Source: Pyrocephalus nanus (taxonomy: Eukaryota; Chordata; Aves; Passeriformes; Tyrannidae). From it: a stretch of DNA of 64,000 nucleotides. Location: the NCBI GenBank assembly GCA_038380795.1, contig CM076266.1:38205425-38269424 (forward strand), in the 5' to 3' direction. Of the stretch, positions 39,513 through 51,287 are shown piece after piece. The notes under the pieces are model-generated. The model saw nothing but the letters and a program-made list of their open reading frames with translations. It ran no database searches and was not told the DNA's origin. A program made the translations under genes and the position numbers. The first letter of the stretch is position 1; the number at the start of each line of letters is the position of its first letter.

Positions 39513-39618
39513 ATGTTGAAACATTTATTTCCCAAATGCTAAAAGGAGAAAATCTATCCAAGAAAGTAAAAGAAAGAAGGGAACTTCTTCTTAAGAAGAT
39601 AGAGGATGTTAAGGCAAG
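39513..39618 (+). CDS. SKAP2: SKAP2 coding exon 2 (dimerisation helices)
   Basis: 106 nt that complete Asp20 and add residues 21-54, beginning VETFISQMLKGENLSKKVKE. This is the best identity evidence in the window. Human SKAP2 reads DVETFVADILKGENLSKK here, while the paralogue SKAP1 is clearly different (AEEFLAEGLRNENLS), so SKAP2 is chosen over SKAP1. The segment is rich in Lys, Glu and Leu and is predicted helical. In the SKAP family the N-terminal region forms a homodimer. The acceptor is a poly-pyrimidine tract plus TTAG, the donor is AAG|GTAAGT. The exon ends with two bases of a split Ser codon (AG|T) completed by exon 3. Confidence 0.96.
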
Positions 39619-41868
39619 GTAAGTAGCTTCATGGTTTTAATATGTTACAAAGTCACTTAGAGATAATTTTTTAAATAATCTTTTAATAAACATTAACAAT
39701 ATTAACATTTAAAAAAATCGAAGTCCTGATTTTGTCAAATAATCTTTCTTGAAACTGCTACAATTTCGTAAGGAATGGGATCAGGATAATTTGTCCCATT
39801 TGATTGCTTAATATTCTTAACCTTGATTGCAAACTCTTTGGGTAGAGCTTGCATTCACTTCAGCTTTGCTAAGATTCATTAAAATATGAGAAATACAATT
39901 CCTTGAGAACGTGAATGAGCTTCCAAACAGCATATTTGGCTGGTGTAAAACAGCATAATTCAATGCTGACTTTGCTTTACTATACATTCTGTTGTTTAGC
40001 TCTGTAATAGAAAATTGAAACATAACTGAAAACTATTTATAGATCATAAGCTTGTTTCATCAGTGTTAAAATAGTGAAGTATTATGACAGTCAAAGCAGA
40101 GGGCTGCGGGTATCTTTGTTGTAGTGTCAAGGATGATTTGAGACTGTTCTATGGAGTTTTAATTTCTGTCAGCAATTCAGTAAGAATATTTAGCTATAGT
40201 TTCATTTGCACTACAGAATTTTCTTTTAAAAATCTCTTGCAACTCTAATCAACTAGGATGTAATTTAGTACTTGCTGTTCTTTTCACATTGTTTCTAAAG
40301 TGCTGTTGTTTCCAAAGAGTTTTTTACTACTGATCACTCCTGTGTGATATCCCCTAATCGTTCCTTTGAAGACATTCTTCTGCCCCTGAGGCAACTTGTT
40401 TACAGTTTCAAAGACGGCACAATCATCTGGTGAGGGCATCATTCTTTGCATGGCCCTGACTGTAGGGAGACATGAGATGTGTCCCAAATTCTTGTAATTG
40501 AAGACCTGTGTGCTGTTCATTCAGGCTGTAAAAGCTTAGGGAACTAGTTCTCTCCTCTAAGGAACCAGTATCTTATTTATTTATTTGTGCTTTCCTTTGT
40601 GGATTATTGAGTTAATTGGCCCTTTATAGAAGACTTGCAGATACAGCACTACTGATTTTTTTCTTCCATCTTAGGACTGAACTATGTTTTTTTGGGTGAT
40701 GAAATACCAAAGGGAGGGAACCTGCAGTTACGAGCACAGTTGACACTGAATCCTTTGCTTTTCACTTTTGTGACTCTGATTTCTAATTCATTCCTCATCT
40801 CCTGTAATATTGTTCACTGTTAACAGTGTTTTGCTTTTCATGCAGGCTACAAAATAAGTACACCATCTAGTCATCTTTGATTTTCACATCCCACATGTTG
40901 GGCTGTGTCTGTTACTGCCACATGCTACGCTCTATTTCTTAGATCTGGCCTTTTATCTCTGTTGGCATTTCTCAATTTCTTATCCCTAGACCCATAATTT
41001 CTCTTCTTCTTGTTACTTGCAAGAATCTTCCTATTGACTAATCTGATATGTGCACTATTGCTTATTGTCCATAAAGATGATCTTGTCAGCTGATTTTATT
41101 TGTCATTTAGTTCTGATGAAATCCTCCTCTTTTCATGTAAACTCTAGTCCATGAATGCTTCTTGAATGCCATTTTACATAACTCTGTCCTTATTATTTAT
41201 CTGTATCATCAAACTGTATCCTATGATTATTTTTGTTTCTGAAATAACAAGTTTTAGCTCTGAAGAAACAGTACATTTTCCCTCTGGGATGCTAGAGACT
41301 TTTTTTAGTCATTAAATAAGTTTAGATCTCCTTATTTGAAAAGGATTTTTTATTTAGGCTTTTAATTTTTTTGTTAATTATTAATAAATTTTCATTTAGA
41401 TTTCTGCAAATTTACTGCAGCTAAAACAACTATTTGTGATTTTTTTTTCCTTTTCCTGCTGACCCATATTTTAAAATATGCTCAGTGACTTTTACCTGTG
41501 CATGAAAAGTTTTGAAGCATGTTAACGTTTAGAAGGTTTACTAAAATTAAAGATACTTTTGTATGTTTATACCTTAAGATGTCTGAGTAGATGTATGTTC
41601 CTCGAAAAGACTGCTCTGTCTGAGTTTGGTTTTGTTCAAGTCTTCATTAAAATATCTGGGATTCTGTCAGCTGCAAAGGGAAAGGAAAAACTGAGTGAAT
41701 ACTTTAATCCAAAGATAAAGGCTTCAGAATTTTAAAGGAACACCTGCTGCGCTAAATTTCAACTATGCAACTTGTTGAAAAGTAGTTATTGTTCTGTGCC
41801 ATGTCCTGGCACCGAAGGGCTTGCAAGTGTGCATTGCTTTATGATTTTTCTTCTTCTCCTCCCTACAG
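39619..41868 (+). other. SKAP2: SKAP2 intron 2 (about 2.25 kb)
   Basis: Donor GTAAGT at 39,619; acceptor TTCTTCTCCTCCCTACAG ending at 41,868. Both are strong, which suits recognition of the very short next exon. Contents are AT-rich, with no gene and no repeat I could name. Minus-strand frames of 68 and 78 codons look like chance. Confidence 0.85.
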
Positions 41869-41894
41869 TTACTCTTGGGAGTTCCCGGAGGAAG
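41869..41894 (+). CDS. SKAP2: SKAP2 coding exon 3 (26-nt micro-exon)
   Basis: The exon completes the split Ser codon and encodes YSWEFPEE (residues 56-63) plus one base. It matches the human IYLQEFQDK stretch in place and, more closely, the SKAP1 motif KARYYWDF, which supports it as a real exon. It follows a strong pyrimidine tract and CAG, and ends GAAG|GTGAGT. Exons 2 and 4 are out of frame with each other without it (26 is not a multiple of 3). The exon body and its donor lie at the edge of a small CpG-rich island. If intron 3 is retained, the frame stays open to the TAA at 42,101-42,103. Confidence 0.88.
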
Positions 41895-42065
41895 GTGAGT
41901 CTCGTGTCCCTGTCCCTTTCCCTGTCCGGCGCTTCCCCGGTGCCGCTCGCCGCCCGAGGCCGAGGGCGCTGGCTCCCCCTGCCGCGGGAAGCGGGGAACG
42001 GCCGCCCGGCACTCCCGGAGCCCTCGCTCAGGAGCTTGGTCCCCTTCCCGTCAGAGCTCTTGCTG
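41880..42065. promoter_or_regulatory. Small isolated CpG island at exon 3 / intron 3
   Basis: About 20 CpG dinucleotides by eye in roughly 170 bp, with high GC, inside an AT-rich and CpG-poor intron. It starts within micro-exon 3 and ends abruptly near GAGCTCTTGCTGG. GC-box-like and CCGCGG blocks are present. It may be an internal promoter or enhancer for a shorter SKAP2 transcript, or a spot of GC-biased gene conversion. No TATA box or clear start site is seen. Confidence 0.6.
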
Positions 42066-42621
42066 GTGGAAAGACTAGTTTAGAAATATGGTTGAGGATT
42101 TAATACATGATGGATCTTGTTGTGGAGGTTATTTGTTATCAATTTAATATAAGGGGAGCTTTATTAGCAATAGTGTAGACTTGTGAAAGACCATGTGATG
42201 CAGGTTTTTTTTTCCTTTTTACCCGGAGGAAGTGTATGCTAAGCAGCCTGCTTAGGAGATGAAATTTTAACAGGGATAACTTACTTCAGCCTTTTTTCTT
42301 AACGTTGCAAAAGTCTTCAATTCCATAGTGATGTTTCTTTAACCTTTTAATAGGATCATCTAGTGGCAATATGATATTGGCTTTCGATCCACACTGAATG
42401 AATGTTTTCATAGTGCAGCGAGTGCTCAGACCTTTAGCTGGAGAGGAGATGATTTAGTGTGCGAGTAATGAAAACTGAAGTGTGGGTTATCTATTGTCTT
42501 CCAGTGGAGTTAAAACAAAGCTGCAGAGTTCAGTTTAGAGAAGACGGAGGGTTTGTTGCTACAGTGTTCTGTTCTGTAACTAAACCTGGAAGGGTTCTTA
42601 TTTCCATGATGCTAATTCTTG

Positions 42622-42675
42622 AGGTCATGACCTATAGCCTGTGGATGCTGGTATGAGGGTCACAGTGCGAGGTCA
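42622..42675. promoter_or_regulatory. Nuclear-receptor half-site cluster with a perfect IR0 palindrome
   Basis: AGGTCATGACCT at 42,622-42,633 is the idealised palindromic thyroid hormone response element, also bound by RAR/RXR. It is followed by GGGTCA (42,657-42,662) and AGGTCA (42,670-42,675) on the + strand, 7 bp apart. That is four half-sites in 54 bp. Binding is not shown by sequence alone. Confidence 0.45.
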
Positions 42676-43673
42676 AAAAAGCCTATGCAAAGCTTCACTT
42701 TTTGCAGTGGTTGAAGTGTCTGTTTCTGGACAAGGAGGTTCAAATGTGTAGGCTACAGTGTGCCTCCTGATAAAGTGTAAATATGTAAGTCGTAATAGGC
42801 AAGTAATGTTATAACAAGGCACAACAAGCTCATACATTTCTTATGCCTGTTTAAATCAAGTTATGCAGCCATAACAGTTCAGCTGAAAGGAAAAATGCAA
42901 CTTGAAACGTCCCAAGATTGCCAAGGTTTTATAAGTTCAAACTATGTGATTGTTTAAAAATTCTGTTAAAAATAATTTGCTATTTTTTTTATATTGCACC
43001 ACGTCACCCTTACAGAGGAGAAAATGTAGTTTCCCTCCTCTCCTCATTGTCTAAGTGTAGGAAAGTGTTATTTTATTTAGGAAATTGCTAACATGAAATT
43101 AGGTGGGATGGATGTTTCACTGCAAATGTATCTGACCTTGGGAGAGCATGTCTTTGAAGTTTGATAACTTTCTGAGGCTCTGACTCTCTAATGAGCATGA
43201 GAGTTGTCTACGAAGAATAAAGTTTGCGTTCACTGATTTGCTTTATTTGAAGGTCAAGAAGATTCTAGTCTGTTTACTTTCTTCAGAATTTCAGAATCAA
43301 AGTCAGAATTTCTTTTCCAATTTAACAAATTATTAATAAAAATTAGATTTAATTATATCCAGCAAAATGGGTGGTTTATATAGTCTGTAATTGTTACTGC
43401 ATAACTTACCCTGATTTCTGCGAAATTTATATTCAGTCTTATTCTTTTTATTAGAGTACATTTGATTCTTAAGAAGGATGTATTGCTTTTTTGACAAATT
43501 CTTGTGGTATGTCTCTAGTTCACATCATAGAACTATGTGCAGATGGTGAAGCTTGCCAGTGCTGACACTTCAGTTTTCTTTTGGTATTTATCAATAAAAT
43601 CAAGTTGTACCATTGTTTTCTGCAAGCAAGGATAAATTTCTCCAAATTCATGTGCATTTGCATGCATGAATGT

Positions 43674-43692
43674 AAAAAAAAAAAAAAAAAAA
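43674..43692. repeat. Poly-A tract (19 A)
   Basis: An uninterrupted 19-nt A run in intron 3, with no retroposed sequence recognised before it. Confidence 0.85.
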
Positions 43693-44706
43693 GAGACATC
43701 AGAACCTGCACTTAGTTGCAAAATATTTGAGGGAATGCAATTCAGTGGTATGAGTTGTTGGTATAATTTACAGAGTTCAAGAAGTGTTGCTAAACTTTGT
43801 TTGGTTGTGTCATTCTTTAGGCCTGTACAAATTAAGTGTGACTTGTGTAGGTGTAGAACAAAGGACCTGCGTGGAGGTAGGCAGTTAGATTCTTGGCCAG
43901 TTCGCAGTGCAACAAAGCAGCGGCAGCAGCTGAGTGAGGTCAACTATTGTGCCCATTCATACTGCTGTGCACACCTAGACATTTGAAAAATGGAAAATTT
44001 GGAAAAGATTGAAAACTGAAAAGGCAGTGATGGTGAGTTCCACCCCCCTCCAGAGAAAGAAGAAATATCTTGAAATATAAGGTGAAAAAAGAGAGTATCT
44101 TTTAGGGGAAAAAGGAGGGATGGAATCAGATTTGTGGAAACTGTGCTGAAACAAACTGTAAAAAATAAAAACGATTGTGTATATTTCAGCTTCGTATTTG
44201 CTGTTCTTGGTTTTGCAGTAGCAGTTACTCCATTTTTTAAATGCAAATAAAATAATCTTTGTTGAAGCTGAAAGTAAAGGTGAAGAATGGTTCATACTAT
44301 GTGCCATATTACTGTGGTGTAGTAATCATACTACATCAGTTGTTTTCAAGAATCTTCTGAGTTGTGACCTGTCACCCTTCCAGAGGCATCCAGAAGAATC
44401 TGGAAGGCTGAAAGAAGTGGACTAACACTTTAAAAATTCATATATTTCCTGTATGACATAATGAAACTTGACTCTGGTCTCTCAAACATGGCTCCTTCAG
44501 CTTGTGAGTTGTTCCACAAGTATGGGTTGCGGGCATACTTGTCACTCCACTCTCTTTCATCACTGAATATTCTTGTAGTTCCACTGGCGTTGTCTGTAGT
44601 TATTAGTAAGTTTGACCAAGCTCTTATATGTGGACTCCTGTTCTATGGCTTTGGCCAATAGCATACAGAGTCCTGCCTTTCATAAGGATAAAGCAAGAAG
44701 GTTTAA

Positions 44707-44725
44707 AATAATAGTAGTAGTAGTA

Positions 44726-44758
<33 letters not shown>
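44707..44758. repeat. (TAG)n/(TAA)n trinucleotide microsatellite
   Basis: About five TAG units run into about ten TAA units on the + strand. In one frame it reads as Val then Ile repeats, which accounts for a false 116-codon ORF there. Confidence 0.9.
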
Positions 44759-46159
44759 TTGAAGAACATGTGTTCAAGTAGAACCAAGCACCTTAAAACC
44801 AAAATCATCTATATGTGTAGCTCTCAGAAAGTGCATACATACTTCTTTGCAACAAGATTGATGAATTTGAGGACTTTCTTGCATCCTCTTCAAAAGAAAC
44901 CTTCTGATGTTGTCAGGTCAGTAAATGTGCTCACAAAAGCATCTTTTGTCCCTACAGACTGAAAAAAACCCCCAGCTTTCTGGGAGAAGTGAGTACACAT
45001 GAAAATGAAAGACACAAACTTAATTGTATGGGAAAATATATAATTCTTAAGTGTGATGTGTTATCTGGTTTTACACTGTGACTTTTACAGTTAAGTCTAT
45101 TGTTGATTTGTGGACAAAGAAAGTCCATATTCTTATGACAAAAAAGGTACAATTATATTAATATCCAAACCACTAGTCTTTCGTCAAATTTTATTTTTAT
45201 TGTTATTAAAAATTGTATCTATTTTATTCTTAAATTGAGGAGCTCTGTAGAAATCTCTTTTTCTCTTAGACACTGCTGCCTTTTTTCCTGTTAATTTGAA
45301 ATATTTGGCTCTTTATCTAAACATTTAAGGCAAAGCCAAACATTCAGTGACCCATTCTGGATCTTAGTATTTGGAAAGAAATTGAAAACTAAGGTTATTT
45401 GCGTACAAATTAGATTAGTTTTTTTTATAAGACTAATATTCCACTAAGGATATAAAAGTCTGGACTTCTTCAAAGATTCTGACTTAATACAGTTTTTGAC
45501 GTTTCTCTGTTTTGAGATTAATTGAATCAATACTGTAACTGCCAAAATGTTTAGTTAACAGAACCTTGTTTTCAATTTATGCTAAAAATAGTGCTAAAGT
45601 TGGCAGAAGCGCTGTAAGCTCTAGAAACTGTATTTGTGTTTGAAATTCACTTGCCATCTGTTCTTTGCATTTATTTTAGTAAAATATATATTTTTAATCA
45701 CTTCTTACAAAATATTTTGGCTCAGTGTTAAAAGTCAGACACCAGAAGTACTAGCCAAATAGAGTCATAATATGGGAATTTGCAGAAAAAGTTCCCCATA
45801 AAGCTCTCAGTGCACCTTATATCGATCTGCAGCACTATTTATGCAGAAAAGTATGATATGACCTTTTCTAACTAGCACTTTTCACTCTGATGAAAACTGA
45901 TGAAGGTCCACTTTAGTTTTCATTTCACTGTAGTATAATAGCAGGTAAATCTGTGTCTCTAAAGCATTGGTGTTATTCTCTATGTAATTATTGGGAGCAC
46001 CTGTAGGAAACCTTTAAATGAAACTGATACCTCTGGCTCTTGGCAGAGCAGAGAGTGTCTGGAGCCTGAGACATCTGCTTCCTGGAAATTGTCAAGGTGA
46101 TAGAGTAGCACTATATGCAAAAGTTTTATATTTTATATATTTTTTCTTTTCTGTTTTCC

Positions 46160-46175
46160 TTTTTTTTTTTTTTTT
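46160..46175. repeat. Poly-T tract (16 T)
   Basis: A T16 run within a wider pyrimidine-rich stretch in intron 3. Confidence 0.85.
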
Positions 46176-49100
46176 CCCCTCTATACACTCTTTGTCAGGA
46201 AATGGCAGCAGGTAGGAGTCTTTTGGACTTGAGAAAGGGAGTCAGTATCTTGTGGTCACCAGAGCTGTATGTGGATATGGGTTCTATATTTTAACACATT
46301 TGAACTTTCAGTCAGGATCATAAATGCATTGTTAGTATTTAACCATAAATGGGAAAGATATGGCTTAGCTGTTACCCAGTTCTTTGGGGATCATCGTGAT
46401 GTATTTCTGGAAAGACAATCAAATGCATTAAAAGTGTGCCAAATACCACTCTGTCCTGGAAGTCTGGAAGGTTTCACTGTAGGCGAGTCACTGTGTTGTC
46501 CCTTTCAGCTACATGCAGCTGTTATCTGTGAAGTGTCCATGCCAAGTGCAATTTCAAGCAATGCAAGATACAGCCACCAGTGCAGCACAAAATGGTCTTG
46601 TCCTTATATGCATCATAATAATGAGAGGCAGCTCAGGAAGTAAAAATTGGGTTGCTTTTCTTGCTTGAAGCATATTTGCTTGCAAACTTAATGCTGTTTC
46701 AGTATTTATTTTAAATAACTGTTAAAGATTTTCTACTTGACCTCTACAAAACAAGCCATTAAAAACCATTATGTTGATAAGGGACTCTAGAAGGCTCTTC
46801 AGGAATGAGTGTGTTGGAGTGGATTGCATGGCAAAGCATGCATTGAGAAAGTGCCTGTCAGAACTGAGTCCAATCTTGCAAGATGACTGCTGGTTTGGGT
46901 CAGAGCATCTTCTTAAAAATATAAGCTGCTCCTATTAAGCCCGTGCCAGCTTGAAGGCAGCTTTGTCTACTTGTTCTTTTGAAAAACAGTGTAGTGAGAA
47001 CCTTGCTTGATCTGCTTGATGATCCAGTCCTTTCTTTGGTGGGTTCTTACCGCAGCAGCGATTGGACAGGAGGAAGTGATTTCAACTTGTTGTAACTTGG
47101 GACCTTCTGAAATGGCAAGAAGCAGGGTGTTTTGACCTATATGTCTTTTTATTTTTGTGAGTTTTTTTATTTCTCTTATACTTGAGCAATTTTAATGCAT
47201 CTGTCTAGATGTTTTAGAAATAAATTGGAGGTGTTTAGTTATCTGAGGATGTGAGCTGGCAAGTCTCTTTCAGAGGCACTGGCTGAAACATCTTGCTTGC
47301 TCTTTTTTTGGTTAAGTGGTGGAAGCAGTATTTTTAATGCTTAGGAGTTCATTACTATAATCTCACTATTGCAGAAGAAAATGAATTTTTAGGGCAAAAA
47401 AATGTCAGGATTTTTTTTAAACTGGATTCTTATAATGTAGTATGGTCCTATTCATTATATTCAGTGTGTACCAACTGAATTTGTTGGAAGTTTTCAGAAT
47501 AGGGGATAGGGACTGAACTACAGCTCTTCTTACAATGAGGAGAGTTTGTTCTATGCTCCATTCCTAATGTGGTACACTTACTCTTTGGTATGCATTATTT
47601 CCTAAATCAATAAATAAGCTGTAATGGAAAAGGTAGCATTTAATAAGGAATGACATTGTATGTTTTTTTTTTTTTTGCAGACAGCATAATATATTGATTC
47701 AGCTATCAAACCTGTAAGAGATTAGTTTAAATTGCAGAAACTGGGGAGTAGGGTCAGTTCTTATACATATTTTTGTTATTGTTGTGACTGTTAAATATCT
47801 ACCATTAATTAATCCTTTTTTTCCCCCAACTTCCATATAAATCATATGGTGTTCTGGGGAAACAAGAAACTATATTAATGAGCATCAACTCCCTAATTAT
47901 CCTTGTGACTACATAACAGGGACACATTCATGTCATTCCTTTGTGCAATAACTTTTGCAAAGAACTATTTTTAAACTGGTCATTAATTTTATGACCACAG
48001 AAATTAGATGCAAAATTTATGCTGTTGTCATTGGCACAGGTTCAAGGCACTACTGACATTATATGTGATTGGAATGGAATGGCTGCCAACTAATGAGTCT
48101 ATAGACATTTGGTTTGAGCATGCTTTGCTTTTAGATGTCTGATTAGGCAGCAATGTTTTCAATTATGACAGCAAATTGTATTGGATACATTTACCTGATG
48201 CCCATTGTTGCTTTGTAGTTCAGTGTTCTCTTACATAAGTGCAAGTTAATTGCTTTTTTTAAATTTATTGATGCTTTTTGGGTGTATTTTTAGGTACTTG
48301 GCACCTGAAGAGAGTAGTGGTTTATGCTGCTCATCACTGACTCCTATGATTGTTCAAGGAGTAACACATGGAGCTTCAAATGCAATTCTGTCTGCTCTTA
48401 CTCCATAGGTGGAGTATGAACTGCAACACAACACACTGATGGAGGAGGATGTAAAATGGAGGAAGGGCAAAAGATTATTCTGAGTGGGAATGCAGGAGAT
48501 TTCACAGAATCAACAAGAAGCCTCTCTGTGAACTGTGTGGAGCAAAGTCTTTATATATTAATAGCATACAGTCCTAAGATGTCTTTTAATCCTGACAGAA
48601 TTGGAGGCAAAACCCCAAAGATGATACCAGAAAGCAGTCATTCTTTTATGTAAGGACATAAACACATTGTGAGATGTTGCCTCCAGAGCACATTGAGTCA
48701 GCTTTCCTACCAAAATGCATGCAGTTATATACAAATTAGATGATTTAAGTATTACATTTTTCAGAGTATAATGCAAATTTACAAATACATTTATTTACTC
48801 TAAAAGAAGAAATGGAAGATTTTGTTTGTTTAATCTAGTCCTGCATGACTGCAGGATGCTTATATCTCTGTTTAGTGTCTGTCACCTATTCTCCACATTT
48901 CTCACTTAAAGTGTGGGTATCTAAATTATATGACATATCATTTATTCATTTGTTCTGATTGTGTTTCTCAGTGAGGACTTTTTTTTTCATGGAAGTCTTC
49001 AAGCCTTATTTAGGATTTAGCACCTAGAGAATGCTTTGAAGTCTATGAAGCACTGAGTGTGTAATTTCTTTTTTCATAATACCTCAACATTTTTCAGTTG

Positions 49101-49210
49101 TTTTAAGAGCACTTTGAATTTGGATATTGTGGAAGTAGAACAGATACTTGTTTTGTTATAAATCTACATTCAGTGTTGCCATGTTCTTTGATGTTACAAA
49201 TAAAGTACTG

Positions 49211-49771
49211 TGTCGTGGTTTAACTCCGGATGGCAACTAAGCCCCACATGGGATAGAGGAGATAATGGGAAGGGTAAAAGTGAGAAGAGTCATAGGTTGA
49301 TATAAAGTTTAGTAGGTAAAGCAAAAGCCACACATGCAAGAAAAGCATAACAAGGAATTAATTCGTTGCATCCCATGGATAGGCAGGTGTTCAGCCATCT
49401 CCAGGAGAGCAGGACTCCATCACGTGTAACACAGTGACTTAGAGAGTCAAACATCATCACTCCAAAAATCCTCTCCTTCCTTCCTTCTTCCCCCAGCTTT
49501 TATAGGCTGAGCATGACATCTTATGGTGTGGAATATCGCTTTGGTCAACTGGGATCAGCTGTCCCAACTGTGTCCCCTCCCAGCTTGTGCACCCCCAGCT
49601 TTCTTGCTGGTGGGGTGGTGTGAGAAGAAGAGGTCTTGACTCTGTAAGCACTGCTCAGCAGTAACTAAAACATGCCTATATTATCAACACTGTTTTCAGC
49701 ACAAATCCAAACATAGCCTGATATCAGCTACTATGAGAAAAAATAACTCTTTCCTAGCCAAAACCAGCACA
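49211..49771 (-). mobile_element. Avian ERVL-type solo LTR
   Basis: About 561 bp with TG...CA ends. On the minus strand it begins TGTGCTGGTTTTGGCTAG and ends TTAAACCACGACA, the terminal signatures of a common avian, especially passerine, ERVL-type LTR family. The minus strand carries TATAAAA (49,498-49,504). The usual CRE-like TGACGTCA is decayed to TGACATCT and CpGs have been lost, so the copy is not young. No gag, pol or env lies beside it, so it is a solo LTR. Flanking 5-mers TACTG and ATCTG match at three of five positions, possibly a worn target duplication. It is antisense to SKAP2. It codes for nothing. Confidence 0.88.
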
Positions 49772-51260
49772 ATCTGGGATAGGTACAAGGTGTGCCCTAA
49801 ATATGTATGTTTTATGTATGTATTAAAAAGTCCTTTGTTCCTAGATCTTAGCTTTTACATGAAATTAAAGCACAAATGTTTAATAAATTTGAAATCCTAA
49901 GCATACTTGGAAAATAGTAGTGTGGTGACTTAATGGAAGAGCAAGGTAACAGTGCAGCTATGCAGACTTATATAAGAGATTATGTATTGCTGAGTGGGGC
50001 AAAATTCCCTGGAGATGTTCTTTCTACATACATACTCACCTATTTTTCATCCACTAGTGCTATTCATTCAAATATACTAAGGTTTACAATTCAACCCATG
50101 AATTTTGAGTGCTAGAGTGTGGTTTTTGTGGAAATGTTTCCCTCTAGAAATACAGCCTAATATTTTAAATTTATACTGTCACCTTAATGAAGGTTAAATG
50201 ATAGTATGTTTATGCATAGCTGATAAGAGGACATTTTTTGATTGACAGCTAGGGCTTACATATACACATATATTCTATGCATTCTAGTACGGGTGAAAGT
50301 TTAGGACAGGAAAAGTGGAAAAACGTTTGCTATTGTATAGGTTGTAAATATCATGTCTACTGTTTTTATATGGAGTCTCTCATCTAATAAAGATATATAT
50401 AGGCAGAGAGAGACAGGCCAACTGGTCTCTGGCATCTAAGTGTGAAAGATGATCACGCTGGCTGTAAATAAGGCATTATATTTTCTGTTCATGTGCTATC
50501 TACTCTCTGTTTTTTTGTTTGGAGGAAGAAGTGAATCCTGGAGAGGGATAATTTACTTTTGATTGGTTTGACAGGTGTGATGAAATGCAAGTATTTTGAT
50601 CAGATTAACACGATGACTGGCGTGCTACTGGGAGAGGGCTGTGTCAAAAATAGCTTAGAGTCAGGTTCAGATTCAGAGCAGTTGTTAAATGGCATGAGAG
50701 CTTGAAAGGAAGCTTTCCCAGGAAAAGTATACTAAATTAATGAAGGGAAAACCAATTTAGTATTCAACAACCTTGTCACGTTAAAGAATTCCAGCAAAGC
50801 AAGTATCAGGCTTCGTTGTCTTATCTGCATAAAAAACTTTCTGTTCTTTGCAAACAACCATGGTGCTTTCTGGACATGGACTGTGAATTTTCCATGAATT
50901 TCCATTATTGAATAGGAAGGGGTAAACTTTCAGCCGTGATTAGGCAGTCCTACTGATGAGTGCAATTCCTGTGTCTGTGGAGAAGAATATTTTCACTATG
51001 TAGGGAGTTTATTTTAGATTCTGAGAAATGAGTTATCCTATATAGTGTTCCAAAAAGGAAAACGTGAATAAAAAAGAATATCTGGAGGTCTCTGGAAAGC
51101 TTTCTGTGTACGTGTATACAAAAAGGCAATGCTTGAACAGTTTACTGTTAAATGGTTTTTAAGAAATTTGAAGGTCATTTGATCTATTGGTACATCAACT
51201 TTATGATTCTTATCTGGTGATTTTTGTCATATTTAGTTTTTCTCCTTCACCAAGACTTAA

Positions 51261-51287
51261 TTTGTTTGTTTGTTTGTTTGTTTTTTT
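51261..51287. repeat. (TTTG)n microsatellite
   Basis: About five TTTG units followed by a T run, in intron 3. Confidence 0.85.

Noticed and set aside
44612..44962. 116-codon ORF with Val/Ile run
   Set aside because: It is created by the TAG/TAA microsatellite.
46269..46643. 124-codon plus-strand ORF in intron 3
   Set aside because: No similarity recognised and no splice or promoter context; treated as chance.
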